Below are positions 44,380-51,460 of a stretch of DNA of 64,000 bases, in pieces. The DNA comes from Mycolicibacterium sp. CBMA 226 (GTDB lineage Bacteria > Actinomycetota > Actinomycetes > Mycobacteriales > Mycobacteriaceae). How positions within the stretch are numbered: position 1 is the stretch's first letter; the number at the start of each line of letters is the position of its first letter. The stretch covers positions 186,001 to 250,000 of the forward strand of contig NZ_VTGY01000015.1 in NCBI RefSeq assembly GCF_009729075.1. The letters run 5' to 3'. Under the pieces are notes generated by a model. That model made no database searches. It was not told where the DNA came from and worked only from the letters and a program-made list of their open reading frames with translations. The translations under genes were made by a program, and so were the position numbers.

Positions 44380-45921
44380 ATGCTCCGCACATTGCGCGCG
44401 ACCGTGGACCGGAAGATGCGGGAAGTGCCGCAGATGCCGGTGACGACGCCCGACGGCGCAGTCCAGCACGACGCGAGTTCGGTGTCGCTGAAATGGCGCG
44501 TCATGCTGCTCGCGATGTCGATGGTGGCGATGGTCGTCGTCCTCATGTCGGTCGCGGTGTATGTCGTGGTGTCCAAGGCGCTGTACGGCGACGTCGACAA
44601 CCAGTTGCACAGCCGCGCGCAACTGCTCATCGAGAGCGGTTCCCTCGCCGTCGACCCGGGCAAGGCGATCGAGGGCACCGCATACTCGGACGTCAACGCG
44701 ATGTACGTGATTCCGGGGCAGTCCATCTACACGGCCAATCAGCAGGGGCAGACGCTGCCGCTCGGGGCGCCGGAGAAGGACGTCATCGCCGGCAAGCTGC
44801 TGATGTCGTTGCGGACCACCAACTATCAGCGCGTGCTGGCGGTGCACCTGCAGTCGGGTAACTCGCTGTTGATCTCCAAGAATCTCTGGCCCACCGCCCA
44901 GGTCCTCAAGCGTCTGGGCACCATTCTGCTCATCGTGGGTGGAATCGGTATGGCCGTCGCCGCCATCGCAGGTGGCACGGTCGCGCGGACGGGGCTCAGA
45001 CCCGTCGCCCGATTGACCGAGGCCACCGAACGGGTGGCCCGGACCGACGACCTGCGCCCCATCCCGGTGTACGGCAACGACGAATTGGCCAGGCTGACAG
45101 AGGCTTTCAACATGATGTTGCGGGCGCTCGCCGAGTCGAGAGACCGGCAGGCCCGTTTGGTGTCGGACGCCGGACACGAGTTGCGCACGCCGCTGACCTC
45201 GCTGCGGACCAACGTCGAACTGCTGATGGCGGCCATGGCTCCCGGCGCGCCGCCGTTCCCGGAGGAGGAGATGGCTGGCCTGCAGTCCGACGTCATCGCC
45301 CAGATCGAGGAGCTGTCCACGCTTGTCGGCGACCTGGTCGACCTGACGCGCGACGACGCCGGCGTGACGGTCCACGAGCCCGTGGAGATGGCCGAGGTCG
45401 TCGAGCGCAGCCTGGAACGAGTTCGTCGCCGTCGCAACGACATTGACTTCGACGTCGACATCGCCGGCTGGCAGGTGTACGGCGACGGCGCCGGGCTGTC
45501 CCGGGCGGTGCTCAACCTTCTCGACAACGCCGCCAAATGGAGTCCGGCCGGCTCGGTGGTGCGCGTCCGGCTGGGGCGCCTCAACCCGACGCACGCCGAG
45601 TTGGTGGTGTCGGACTGGGGGCCGGGTATTCCGCCGCAGGAGCGGGCGCTGGTGTTCGAGCGTTTCTACCGGTCGACGACGGCACGGGCGATGCCCGGAT
45701 CCGGCCTGGGCCTGGCGATCGTCAAGCAGGTAGTGCTCAAACACGGTGGCGCACTGCGGATTGAGGACACGGTGCCGGGCGGGATGCCACCCGGCACCTC
45801 GATCCATCTCGTGCTGCCGGGACGGCCCTCCGGAGTGACCGCAACACACCGACCCGCTGGGCTGGACGTAATGGGCGTGACCACGGAAAATGAACCTGCC
45901 CGGACGGGGGAGGAAGTCTAG
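44380..45921 (+). CDS. mprB: Sensor histidine kinase MprB
   Basis: A 513-residue membrane kinase. Transmembrane helix 1 lies near residues 41-64, followed by a periplasmic sensor loop of about 125 residues, helix 2 near 185-207 (TILLIVGGIGMAVAAIAGG), HAMP, then DHp with the phosphorylated His in DAGHELRTPLTSLR, and HATPase with N box LNLLDNAAKW, G1 DWGPGIPP and G2 GSGLGLAIV. The ATG at 44380 is chosen (GGGG five bases before); in-frame GTG at 44350 would overlap mprA. The extracytoplasmic domain binds DnaK-like chaperones in M. tuberculosis. Confidence 0.96.
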   Translation: MLRTLRATVDRKMREVPQMPVTTPDGAVQHDASSVSLKWRVMLLAMSMVAMVVVLMSVAVYVVVSKALYGDVDNQLHSRAQLLIESGSLAVDPGKAIEGTAYSDVNAMYVIPGQSIYTANQQGQTLPLGAPEKDVIAGKLLMSLRTTNYQRVLAVHLQSGNSLLISKNLWPTAQVLKRLGTILLIVGGIGMAVAAIAGGTVARTGLRPVARLTEATERVARTDDLRPIPVYGNDELARLTEAFNMMLRALAESRDRQARLVSDAGHELRTPLTSLRTNVELLMAAMAPGAPPFPEEEMAGLQSDVIAQIEELSTLVGDLVDLTRDDAGVTVHEPVEMAEVVERSLERVRRRRNDIDFDVDIAGWQVYGDGAGLSRAVLNLLDNAAKWSPAGSVVRVRLGRLNPTHAELVVSDWGPGIPPQERALVFERFYRSTTARAMPGSGLGLAIVKQVVLKHGGALRIEDTVPGGMPPGTSIHLVLPGRPSGVTATHRPAGLDVMGVTTENEPARTGEEV

Positions 45922-45937
45922 GGTGCGGCCAGCGGTG

Positions 45938-45954
45938 TCTCAGTGGATTCTCAG
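45938..45954. promoter_or_regulatory. MprA box upstream of pepD (TCTCAG-N5-TCTCAG)
   Basis: Two identical hexamers TCTCAG at 45938-45943 and 45949-45954, 11 bases apart, about 80 bases before the pepD ATG and just after the mprB stop. Spacing and sequence are the same as at 43641-43657. It indicates a separate, MprA-controlled promoter for pepD. Confidence 0.82.
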
Positions 45955-46032
45955 CCCGAGAGGGCACCGTTAGGCCATGTTGTTCGTTGTTTCGGCAGCG
46001 GATCGGAAATACAGGAAGAGTGTCGACCAGTA

Positions 46033-47454
46033 ATGACGAATCACCCGAGGTACTCGCAGCAGTCCGAGCCCGGTCGGCGTCCTGATTCCTATCAGTCCGC
46101 GCCCGGGTACGGCGCGTCGCAGCCGCAGGGATCGTCATACGACTGGCGGTACGCCACACATCAGCAACAGCAGACCAGCGGGCAGTACCCCACAGGGAGC
46201 TATCCCACCGGTCAGTACCAGACCGGGCCGCACCAGACCGGCTCGTATGCCACCGGTCAGCACTCGACCGGGCAGTACGGCTCGCAGCCGTACGACCCGT
46301 ACCGCACCGGGCAGCAGGTTCGACCTTCACTTGCGGCGCGGCCCCAGAACCGTTCCCGCACAGGTCCTTTGATTGCCGGAATGGCGGCCGTGGCATTGGT
46401 GTCGGCGGGGATCGGCGGCGGCATCGTGATGCTTGCCCAGCCTGACTATTCGACCGGTTCGACCTCATTGGGTGCGGCACACGGACAGCACGCGGGGAAT
46501 GCACCGATCGGTTCGATCGAGCAGGTCGCCGCCAAGGTCGTGCCCAGCGTCGTGAAGCTGGAGACCGACATGGGCCGGTCGTCCGAAGAGGGCTCGGGCA
46601 TCATTTTGTCCGCCGACGGGCTGATCCTGACCAACAACCACGTGGTAGCCGGCGCCAAGGACGTTCCAAGTGCGCCGCCGGGGGCTCCGCCAGTGCAGAC
46701 CAAGGTCACGTTCAACACTGGTAACACCGCGACGTTCCAGATCGTCGGCACGGACCCGAGCAGCGACATCGCGGTTGTGCGGGCCAAAGGCGTCTCGGGT
46801 CTGACCCCGATCGCGATAGGCACGTCGGCCAACCTGGTGGTGGGGCAGCAGGTGGTGGCCGTCGGCTCGCCCCTCGGTCTGCAGGGCACGGTAACCGAGG
46901 GCATCATCAGTTCGCTGAACCGCCCCGTCGCCGCAGGTGGGGATGCCAAGAACCAGAACACCGTGCTGGACGCCATCCAGACCGACGCCGCGATCAACCC
47001 CGGTAATTCGGGCGGCGCGCTGGTCAACATGAGCGGTGAACTGGTCGGCATCAACTCGGCGATCGCGACGCTGGGCGGGGATTCCGGTCAGTCGCAGAGC
47101 GGTTCGATCGGACTCGGCTTCGCCATTCCGGTGGACCAGGCCAAGCGCATCGCCGATGAGCTGATCAAGAACGGCATCGCCAGCCACGCGTCGCTCGGCG
47201 TGCAGGTCGGCAACGACAAGGCCATCGACGGCGCCAAGATTGTCGACGTCACCAACGGTGGCGCGGCCCAGTCGGCCGGATTGCCCAGCGGCGTGGTGGT
47301 GACGAAGGTCGACGACCGGGTGATCAGCAGCGCCGACGCGTTGGTGGCCGCGGTTCGCTCGAAGGCGCCGGGTGACAAGGTGACGTTGACTTACCTGGAC
47401 ACTGCGGGCAAACCGCAGACGGTTCAGGTGACGCTTGGGAAGGCACAGCAGTGA
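46033..47454 (+). CDS. pepD: HtrA-type serine protease PepD
   Basis: A 473-residue membrane-anchored protease. The cytoplasmic N-terminal 105 residues are Tyr/Gln-rich with imperfect repeats (QYPTG, SYPTG, QYQTG, PHQTG, SYATG, QHSTG). A transmembrane helix (LIAGMAAVALVSAGIGGGIVML) follows, then a trypsin-like protease domain with the triad His in TNNHVVAG, Asp in PSSDIAVV and Ser in NPGNSGGALV, and one PDZ domain to the C-terminus. ATG at 46033. In M. tuberculosis PepD is an MprAB target involved in SigE-dependent envelope stress control. It overlaps an alternative start of moaB2. Confidence 0.96.
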   Translation: MTNHPRYSQQSEPGRRPDSYQSAPGYGASQPQGSSYDWRYATHQQQQTSGQYPTGSYPTGQYQTGPHQTGSYATGQHSTGQYGSQPYDPYRTGQQVRPSLAARPQNRSRTGPLIAGMAAVALVSAGIGGGIVMLAQPDYSTGSTSLGAAHGQHAGNAPIGSIEQVAAKVVPSVVKLETDMGRSSEEGSGIILSADGLILTNNHVVAGAKDVPSAPPGAPPVQTKVTFNTGNTATFQIVGTDPSSDIAVVRAKGVSGLTPIAIGTSANLVVGQQVVAVGSPLGLQGTVTEGIISSLNRPVAAGGDAKNQNTVLDAIQTDAAINPGNSGGALVNMSGELVGINSAIATLGGDSGQSQSGSIGLGFAIPVDQAKRIADELIKNGIASHASLGVQVGNDKAIDGAKIVDVTNGGAAQSAGLPSGVVVTKVDDRVISSADALVAAVRSKAPGDKVTLTYLDTAGKPQTVQVTLGKAQQ

Positions 47455-47474
47455 TCGGCGCAGGGCGGAGTTCG

Positions 47475-47999
47475 ATGTCAGAGGCGGGATATACGGTGAC
47501 AGGCATGGAACAGGCAGGGGAACTGGCCGGGCGTGCACTCGTCGTGGTCGTGGATGACCGGACCGCGCACGGCGAAGAGGATCACAGCGGCCCGTTGGTC
47601 ACCGAGCTGCTCGGTGAGGCCGGCTTCCTTGTCGACGGCGTCGTCGTGGTCCCGGCCGACGAGGTCGAGATTCGCAACGCCCTCAACACAGCGGTGATCG
47701 GTGGTGTCGACCTGGTCATCTCCGTCGGCGGCACCGGGGTGAGCCCTCGCGATGTCACGCCCGAGGCCACCCGCACCATGCTCGACCGTGAGCTGCTCGG
47801 TATCGCGGAGGCACTGCGGTCGTCGGGTTTGGCGGCGGGCATCTCGGACGCCGGGCTCTCGCGTGGCCTGGCCGGCGTCTCGGGAAGCACACTGGTGGTC
47901 AACATTGCGGGCTCGCGCGCGTCGGTGCGCGACGGTATGGCGACGTTGGGGCCGCTGGCGGCATACATCATCGCGCAGCTGTCGAGCCTCGACATCTGA
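47475..47999 (+). CDS. moaB2: Molybdopterin-binding / MoaB-type protein MoaB2
   Basis: A 174-residue MoaB/Mog-like protein: ALVVVVDDRTAHGEEDHSG, LVISVGGTGVSPRDVTPEAT (the molybdopterin-binding GGTG.S.RD motif) and a C-terminal SGSTLVVNIAGSRASV. It starts 20 bases after the pepD stop at the ATG at 47475 (GGAG upstream); a GTG at 47451 overlaps the pepD stop and is an alternative. The order mprA-mprB-pepD-moaB2 is as in M. tuberculosis. It adenylylates or binds molybdopterin in cofactor synthesis. Confidence 0.94.
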   Translation: MSEAGYTVTGMEQAGELAGRALVVVVDDRTAHGEEDHSGPLVTELLGEAGFLVDGVVVVPADEVEIRNALNTAVIGGVDLVISVGGTGVSPRDVTPEATRTMLDRELLGIAEALRSSGLAAGISDAGLSRGLAGVSGSTLVVNIAGSRASVRDGMATLGPLAAYIIAQLSSLDI

Positions 48000-48079
48000 T
48001 AGCTGGGGCCCCGTCAGGGGCTTGTGGTCGAACGGAGGTGGCAATGTATTCCACCCAGTGCGATAGATTAATTGGCAAA

Positions 48080-48099
48080 GGTGTGATCTTGATCACACC
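48080..48099. promoter_or_regulatory. CRP/Cmr-type palindrome GGTGTGATC-TT-GATCACACC
   Basis: Nine-base perfect arms with a two-base centre. It contains TGTGATCTTGATCACA, matching the CRP consensus TGTGA-N6-TCACA. It lies 15 bases before the ATG of a 51-residue ORF, directly upstream of its ribosome binding site, with AT-rich TAGATTAAT immediately upstream as a candidate -10. In that position, bound CRP would more likely block than activate transcription of the small gene, or it may serve the distant porin promoters. Confidence 0.8.
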
Positions 48100-48113
48100 G
48101 AGAGAGGATTGTG

Positions 48114-48269
48114 ATGAGTGATACACAGCCCTCCCGCGACCTAGTTAACAAGGTGTTTGGCAACGTTTTGCCGGATATCACCCAGGATGAATGTAACGAC
48201 CTGTCAGCATCGGGGGATGGTGACCGGGATCGCTGGCTACGCGACAACGTCCCGCCACACCACCGCTGA
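48114..48269 (+). CDS. Small protein of unknown function, 51 residues, behind a CRP site
   Basis: ATG at 48114 is preceded by AGAGAGG (48101-48107), a good Shine-Dalgarno with six-base spacing, and the frame closes at TGA 48267-48269. The product is acidic and hydrophilic, begins MSDTQPSRDLVNKVFGNVLP and ends RDRWLRDNVPPHHR. I believe similar C-termini (WLR-x-N-x-PPHH) occur in other small mycobacterial proteins, but this rests on memory. It has no hydrophobic segment. The codon usage is less GC-biased than in nearby genes. Coding status is supported by the RBS, the CRP box and the C-terminal motif, but not proven. Confidence 0.6.
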   Translation: MSDTQPSRDLVNKVFGNVLPDITQDECNDLSASGDGDRDRWLRDNVPPHHR

Positions 48270-48613
48270 GCACGTTGTTCTCACAACGGCTGGCTGTGAC
48301 TGCGGTTAACTCCTGATTACGCCGGTCAACCGCCTCGTTGAGGCGATGTTTCCGCCCTGTTTCGGGCCGCCTCTTCGATCTCGTCAACCACGGTTCGCAG
48401 CTAGTTCCCAGCAAATTTTTCGGGATTGGGAATATCTGCGCGGCCTTTATGTCGTTCGCATTGCCGGACGGGGCGTACGTCGATATCTTCCTCGTGTCAA
48501 CGATGAGCAAAAGGTAAGAGCAACATGTGAAGTCCGTCAGACGGACTGACATGGAGGTCTTGCGACGGTCGCGCGGTCAGCTTGCTGGCACCGCCTACTG
48601 AGCTAGGGAGAAT
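48270..48613. other. Porin upstream region without a recognisable gene
   Basis: This 344-base stretch is AT-rich for the window and contains no convincing ORF. It probably carries the promoter and 5' UTR of the first porin gene. It includes the perfect palindrome AGTCCGTC-a-GACGGACT at 48531-48547, about 65 bases before the porin ATG, which could be an operator or an mRNA hairpin. The long 5' leader of mspA in M. smegmatis is known to affect expression, so a structured leader would fit. Confidence 0.5.
48531..48547. promoter_or_regulatory. 17-bp palindrome in the porin leader region
   Basis: AGTCCGTC and GACGGACT are exact reverse complements around a single A. It lies 67 bases upstream of the first porin ATG. 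It is not repeated before porin copies two and three, so any role is specific to the first promoter. Function unknown. Confidence 0.5.
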
Positions 48614-49252
48614 ATGAAGGCATTCAGTCGGGTGCTGGTAGCACTGGTGGCGGCGCTGGCGTCGCTGTTTTTCGGAGCGGGTACGTCTCATGCGGGTCTG
48701 GACAATGAGCTGAGCCTGGTCGATGGCCAGGATCGGACGTTGACGGTGCAGCAGTGGGACACGTTCCTCAATGGTGTGTTCCCGTTGGATCGCAACCGGC
48801 TGACGCGTGAGTGGTTCCATTCGGGTCGGGCCAAGTACAACTGCGCCGGCAAGGGTTGCGATCAGTTCGCGGGCACGTTGGAGCTGGGTTACCAGATTGG
48901 TTTCCCGTGGTCGCTGGGTGTGGGTATCAACTTCAGCTACACCACCCCGAATATCCTGCTTGATGATGTGAACCCGTTCAGCTTCGCTGCCGGTGGTGGT
49001 GGTGGCATCATCACGCCGAACCTGTTCCCGGGTGTGTCGATTTCTGCTGATCTGGGCAACGGTCCGGGTATTCAGGAAGTCGCGACGTTCTCGGTGGATG
49101 TGTCGGGTCCGGCTGGTGGTGTGGCGGTCTCGAACGCGCACGGCACTGTGACCGGTGCGGCCGGTGGTGTGCTGTTGCGCCCGTTCGCCCGCCTGATCGC
49201 CAAGACCGGCGACTCGGTGACCACCTACGGCGAACCCTGGAACATGAACTAG
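48614..49252 (+). CDS. mspA: MspA-family porin, tandem copy 1
   Basis: A 212-residue outer-membrane porin precursor. The signal peptide ends at residue 27 (GTSHA|GLDNE) and leaves a mature chain of 185 residues. Most of it is identical to M. smegmatis MspA (GLDNELSLVDGQDRTLTVQQ, LGYQIGFPWSLGVGIN, ITPNLFPGVSISADLGNGPG, TTYGEPWNMN). It differs at two places: the rim segment reads YNCAGKGCDQFAG, with Cys50 and Cys55, and the constriction loop after Asp90-Asp91 reads VNPFSFAAGGGGGIITP, so Asp93 is lost and the loop is glycine-rich. It forms water-filled pores for hydrophilic nutrients. It ends at a strong hairpin terminator. Confidence 0.97.
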   Translation: MKAFSRVLVALVAALASLFFGAGTSHAGLDNELSLVDGQDRTLTVQQWDTFLNGVFPLDRNRLTREWFHSGRAKYNCAGKGCDQFAGTLELGYQIGFPWSLGVGINFSYTTPNILLDDVNPFSFAAGGGGGIITPNLFPGVSISADLGNGPGIQEVATFSVDVSGPAGGVAVSNAHGTVTGAAGGVLLRPFARLIAKTGDSVTTYGEPWNMN

Positions 49253-49305
49253 GTCATATCTGGCAGCGCCTAGGCCTTATGCTTGGCGCCGATGACGCAT
49301 TCGGG

Positions 49306-49348
49306 GCGGCGTCAACAAGATCAGGACATCTGGTCTTGTTGACGCCGC
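49306..49348 (+). terminator. Terminator hairpin of porin copy 1
   Basis: Arms GCGGCGTCAACAAGA (49306-49320) and TCTTGTTGACGCCGC (49334-49348) form a perfect 15-bp stem with a 13-base loop. The same position after copies 2 and 3 has stems whose changes are compensated on both sides. Confidence 0.85.
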
Positions 49349-49403
49349 TCTCGTCGTCTACGGGAACTTCATATCGACAATCGACCCCCAGAAAGCGGGA
49401 ATC

Positions 49404-50042
49404 ATGAAGGCATTCAGTCGGGTGCTGGTAGCACTGGTGGCGGCGCTGGCGTCGCTGTTTTTCGGAGCGGGTACGTCTCATGCGGGTCTGGACAATGAGC
49501 TGAGCCTGGTCGATGGCCAGGATCGGACGTTGACGGTGCAGCAGTGGGACACGTTCCTCAATGGTGTGTTCCCGTTGGATCGCAACCGGCTGACGCGTGA
49601 GTGGTTCCATTCGGGTCGGGCCAAGTACAACTGCGCCGGCAAGGGTTGCGATCAGTTCGCGGGCACGTTGGAGCTGGGTTACCAGATTGGTTTCCCGTGG
49701 TCGCTGGGTGTGGGTATCAACTTCAGCTACACCACCCCGAATATCCTGCTCGATGATGTGAACCCGTTCAGCTTCGCTGCCGGTGGTGGTGGTGGCATCA
49801 TCACGCCGAACCTGTTCCCGGGTGTGTCGATTTCCGCTGATCTGGGCAACGGTCCGGGTATTCAGGAAGTCGCGACGTTCTCGGTGGATGTGTCGGGTCC
49901 GGCTGGTGGTGTGGCGGTCTCGAACGCGCACGGCACTGTGACCGGTGCGGCTGGTGGTGTTCTCCTTCGTCCATTCGCCCGCCTGATCGCCAAGACCGGT
50001 GATAGCGTCACGACCTACGGCGAGCCCTGGAATATGAACTAG
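49404..50042 (+). CDS. mspA: MspA-family porin, tandem copy 2
   Basis: The encoded protein is identical to copy 1 in all 212 residues, including Cys50/Cys55 and the Gly-rich loop. The DNA is almost identical from the ATG to about 49950, but the last 90 bases differ at many synonymous sites (for example GTTCTCCTTCGTCCA for GTGCTGTTGCGCCCG), so the 3' end has a separate history. The gene is preceded by AAAGCGGG and has its own spacer, so it may have its own promoter. Function as for copy 1. Confidence 0.97.
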   Translation: MKAFSRVLVALVAALASLFFGAGTSHAGLDNELSLVDGQDRTLTVQQWDTFLNGVFPLDRNRLTREWFHSGRAKYNCAGKGCDQFAGTLELGYQIGFPWSLGVGINFSYTTPNILLDDVNPFSFAAGGGGGIITPNLFPGVSISADLGNGPGIQEVATFSVDVSGPAGGVAVSNAHGTVTGAAGGVLLRPFARLIAKTGDSVTTYGEPWNMN

Positions 50043-50093
50043 GCGCGAGCCGAACACGCCTAGGCCTTATGCTAGGCGCCGACGACGCATTCG

Positions 50094-50139
50094 GGGCGGC
50101 GTCGACAGACCAGTCCAGCTGGCCTCGTCGACGCCGCCC
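50094..50139 (+). terminator. Terminator hairpin of porin copy 2
   Basis: Arms GGGCGGCGTCGAC (50094-50106) and GTCGACGCCGCCC (50127-50139) form a perfect 13-bp stem; the loop contains a second short stem CCAG/CTGG. The central bases GTCGAC differ from copies 1 and 3 on both arms. Confidence 0.85.
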
Positions 50140-50188
50140 GTCGTCTGCGCGGAACTTCAAATGTTCATCGAGCCCAGAAGGTGGGGAA

Positions 50189-50827
50189 ATGAAGGCATTC
50201 AGTCGGGTGCTGGTTGCGGCGGTAGCAGCCGTGTCGTCGCTGTTCCTCGGAGCGGGTACGTCTCATGCGGGTCTGGACAATGAGCTGAGCCTGGTCGATG
50301 GCCAGGATCGGACGTTGACGGTGCAGCAGTGGGACACGTTCCTCAATGGTGTGTTCCCGTTGGATCGCAACCGGCTGACGCGTGAGTGGTTCCATTCGGG
50401 TCGGGCCAAGTACAACTGCGCCGGCAAGGGTTGCGATCAGTTCGCGGGCACGTTGGAGCTGGGTTACCAGATTGGTTTCCCGTGGTCGCTGGGTGTGGGT
50501 ATCAACTTCAGCTACACCACCCCGAATATCCTGCTCGATGATGTGAACCCGTTCAGCTTCGCTGCCGGTGGTGGTGGTGGCATCATCACGCCGAACCTGT
50601 TCCCGGGTGTGTCGATTTCCGCTGATCTGGGCAACGGTCCGGGTATTCAGGAAGTCGCGACGTTCTCGGTGGATGTGTCGGGTCCGGCTGGTGGTGTGGC
50701 GGTCTCGAACGCGCACGGCACTGTGACCGGTGCGGCCGGTGGTGTGCTGTTGCGCCCGTTCGCCCGCCTGATCGCCAAGACCGGTGACTCGGTGACGACC
50801 TACGGCGAACCCTGGAACATGAACTAG
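50189..50827 (+). CDS. mspA: MspA-family porin, tandem copy 3
   Basis: A 212-residue porin whose mature part equals copies 1 and 2. The signal peptide differs (MKAFSRVLVAAVAAVSSLFL), marking the 5' 70 bases as the diverged part; from the GGAGCGGGTACGTCTCATGC stretch onward the DNA is nearly identical to copy 1. ATG at 50189 follows AAGGTGGGGAA; the frame is open to 50069 but this extension would run through the terminator of copy 2 and is not used. Confidence 0.97.
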   Translation: MKAFSRVLVAAVAAVSSLFLGAGTSHAGLDNELSLVDGQDRTLTVQQWDTFLNGVFPLDRNRLTREWFHSGRAKYNCAGKGCDQFAGTLELGYQIGFPWSLGVGINFSYTTPNILLDDVNPFSFAAGGGGGIITPNLFPGVSISADLGNGPGIQEVATFSVDVSGPAGGVAVSNAHGTVTGAAGGVLLRPFARLIAKTGDSVTTYGEPWNMN

Positions 50828-50891
50828 GCCTGAAAAGGCTGTGAGTAGGAGCGCGCAGCCCGTCTGCTGCTGAGCGCCAACGACGTACTTT

Positions 50892-50934
50892 GGGGCGGCG
50901 TTGACAGACCGAATCGGTCAGTCAACGCCGCCCC
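50892..50934 (+). terminator. Terminator hairpin of porin copy 3
   Basis: Arms GGGGCGGCGTTGAC (50892-50905) and GTCAACGCCGCCCC (50921-50934) pair perfectly over 14 bp, and the loop continues with GACCG/CGGTC after single-base bulges. This is the most stable of the three porin hairpins. Confidence 0.87.
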
Positions 50935-50973
50935 GTCGTATTGCCGGGCATTGACAGTGAAGAACAAGCCCGG

Positions 50974-51006
50974 GGTGGGGAAATCGACGGCGCTGGAACA
51001 TGAACT
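50974..51006 (+). pseudogene. Remnant of a fourth porin unit
   Basis: After the copy-3 terminator the sequence follows the copy-2/copy-3 spacer: GTCGT, then about 35 bases later AGCCC and GGTGGGGAAAT (50974-50984), which is the copy-3 translation start region at nearly the same distance. Nine bases further on, CTGGAACATGAACT (50993-51006) equals the last codons of the porins (..WNMN). The body of about 620 bases between start and end is missing. This looks like an internal deletion that left both tips. Confidence 0.6.
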
Positions 51007-51041
51007 GGTCCAAGCGGTTTCACAACCGGCGCACGCCGAAG

Positions 51042-51060
51042 CCCCGGCCGTCGGCCGGGG
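51042..51060. terminator. Hairpin between the porin array and mscL
   Basis: CCCCGGCC-gtc-GGCCGGGG is a perfect 8-bp stem with a three-base loop, 14 bases from the mscL stop codon. It is suited to ending mscL transcription and read-through from the porins. Confidence 0.65.
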
Positions 51061-51073
51061 TCTGGCCTAGGAA

Positions 51074-51460
51074 CTACTTCTCGCCGGCGTTGTTGTTGGT
51101 GCTGAGCAGATCACGGATCTCCGTGAGCAGTTCGACTTCCTTCTTGACCGCTTCTTCGGTGACGGTGCGGAACCTGCTGTATGGCAGCACGATGACGAAG
51201 TAGATGACGGCAGCGACGAGGACGAAGTTGATGGTCGCGCTCAGCACGGCATTCAGGTCCATGTAGTTGTCGCCGAGCAGGTGGATCCGCAGAATGCCGT
51301 ACGAGCGACCCCCGCCGGCGCCGATGCTGGCGATCAGCGGCTGGATGACCTGGTCGGTGAATGCCTTCACCAGCGTCGTGAACGCGGCGCCGATGACCAC
51401 CGCGACCGCCAGGTCGACGATGTTCCCCTGCATGAGAAACGCCTTGAAACCCTTGAACAT
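51074..51460 (-). CDS. mscL: Large-conductance mechanosensitive channel
   Basis: A 128-residue membrane channel that opens on hypo-osmotic stress. The N-terminal amphipathic helix MFKGFKAFLMQGNIVDLAVAV (start of TM1), the gate region VIGAAFTTLVKAF, TM2 (INFVLVAAVIYFVIVLPY) and the C-terminal helix ELLTEIRDLLST are typical; the C-terminal extension found in M. tuberculosis MscL is absent. It is convergent with the porin array and probably expressed alone. Confidence 0.97.
   Translation of the reverse strand: MFKGFKAFLMQGNIVDLAVAVVIGAAFTTLVKAFTDQVIQPLIASIGAGGGRSYGILRIHLLGDNYMDLNAVLSATINFVLVAAVIYFVIVLPYSRFRTVTEEAVKKEVELLTEIRDLLSTNNNAGEK

Larger units (their letters stand above)
48614..51006 (+). 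repeat. Tandem porin array: three units plus a remnant of a fourth
   Basis: Each unit consists of a porin gene of 639 bp, a TAGGCCTTATGC motif (units 1 and 2), a GC-rich terminator hairpin with the core GGCGGCGT, and a purine-rich translation start region. Units 1, 2 and 3 begin at 48614, 49404 and 50189, a period of about 785-790 bases. The coding parts are nearly identical whereas the spacers have diverged, pointing to ongoing gene conversion between the genes. A fourth unit survives only as its 5' and 3' tips near 50974-51006. Confidence 0.9.

Noticed and set aside
49254..50057. Conserved minus-strand ORFs opposite each porin copy
   Set aside because: They are repeated only because the porin genes are repeated; the sequences are Arg/Thr/His-rich without a start signal.
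51000..51203. 67-residue plus-strand ORF starting MNWSKRFHNRR
   Set aside because: Its ATG is the ATGAACT tip of the porin remnant and the rest is antisense to mscL, so it is not regarded as a gene.
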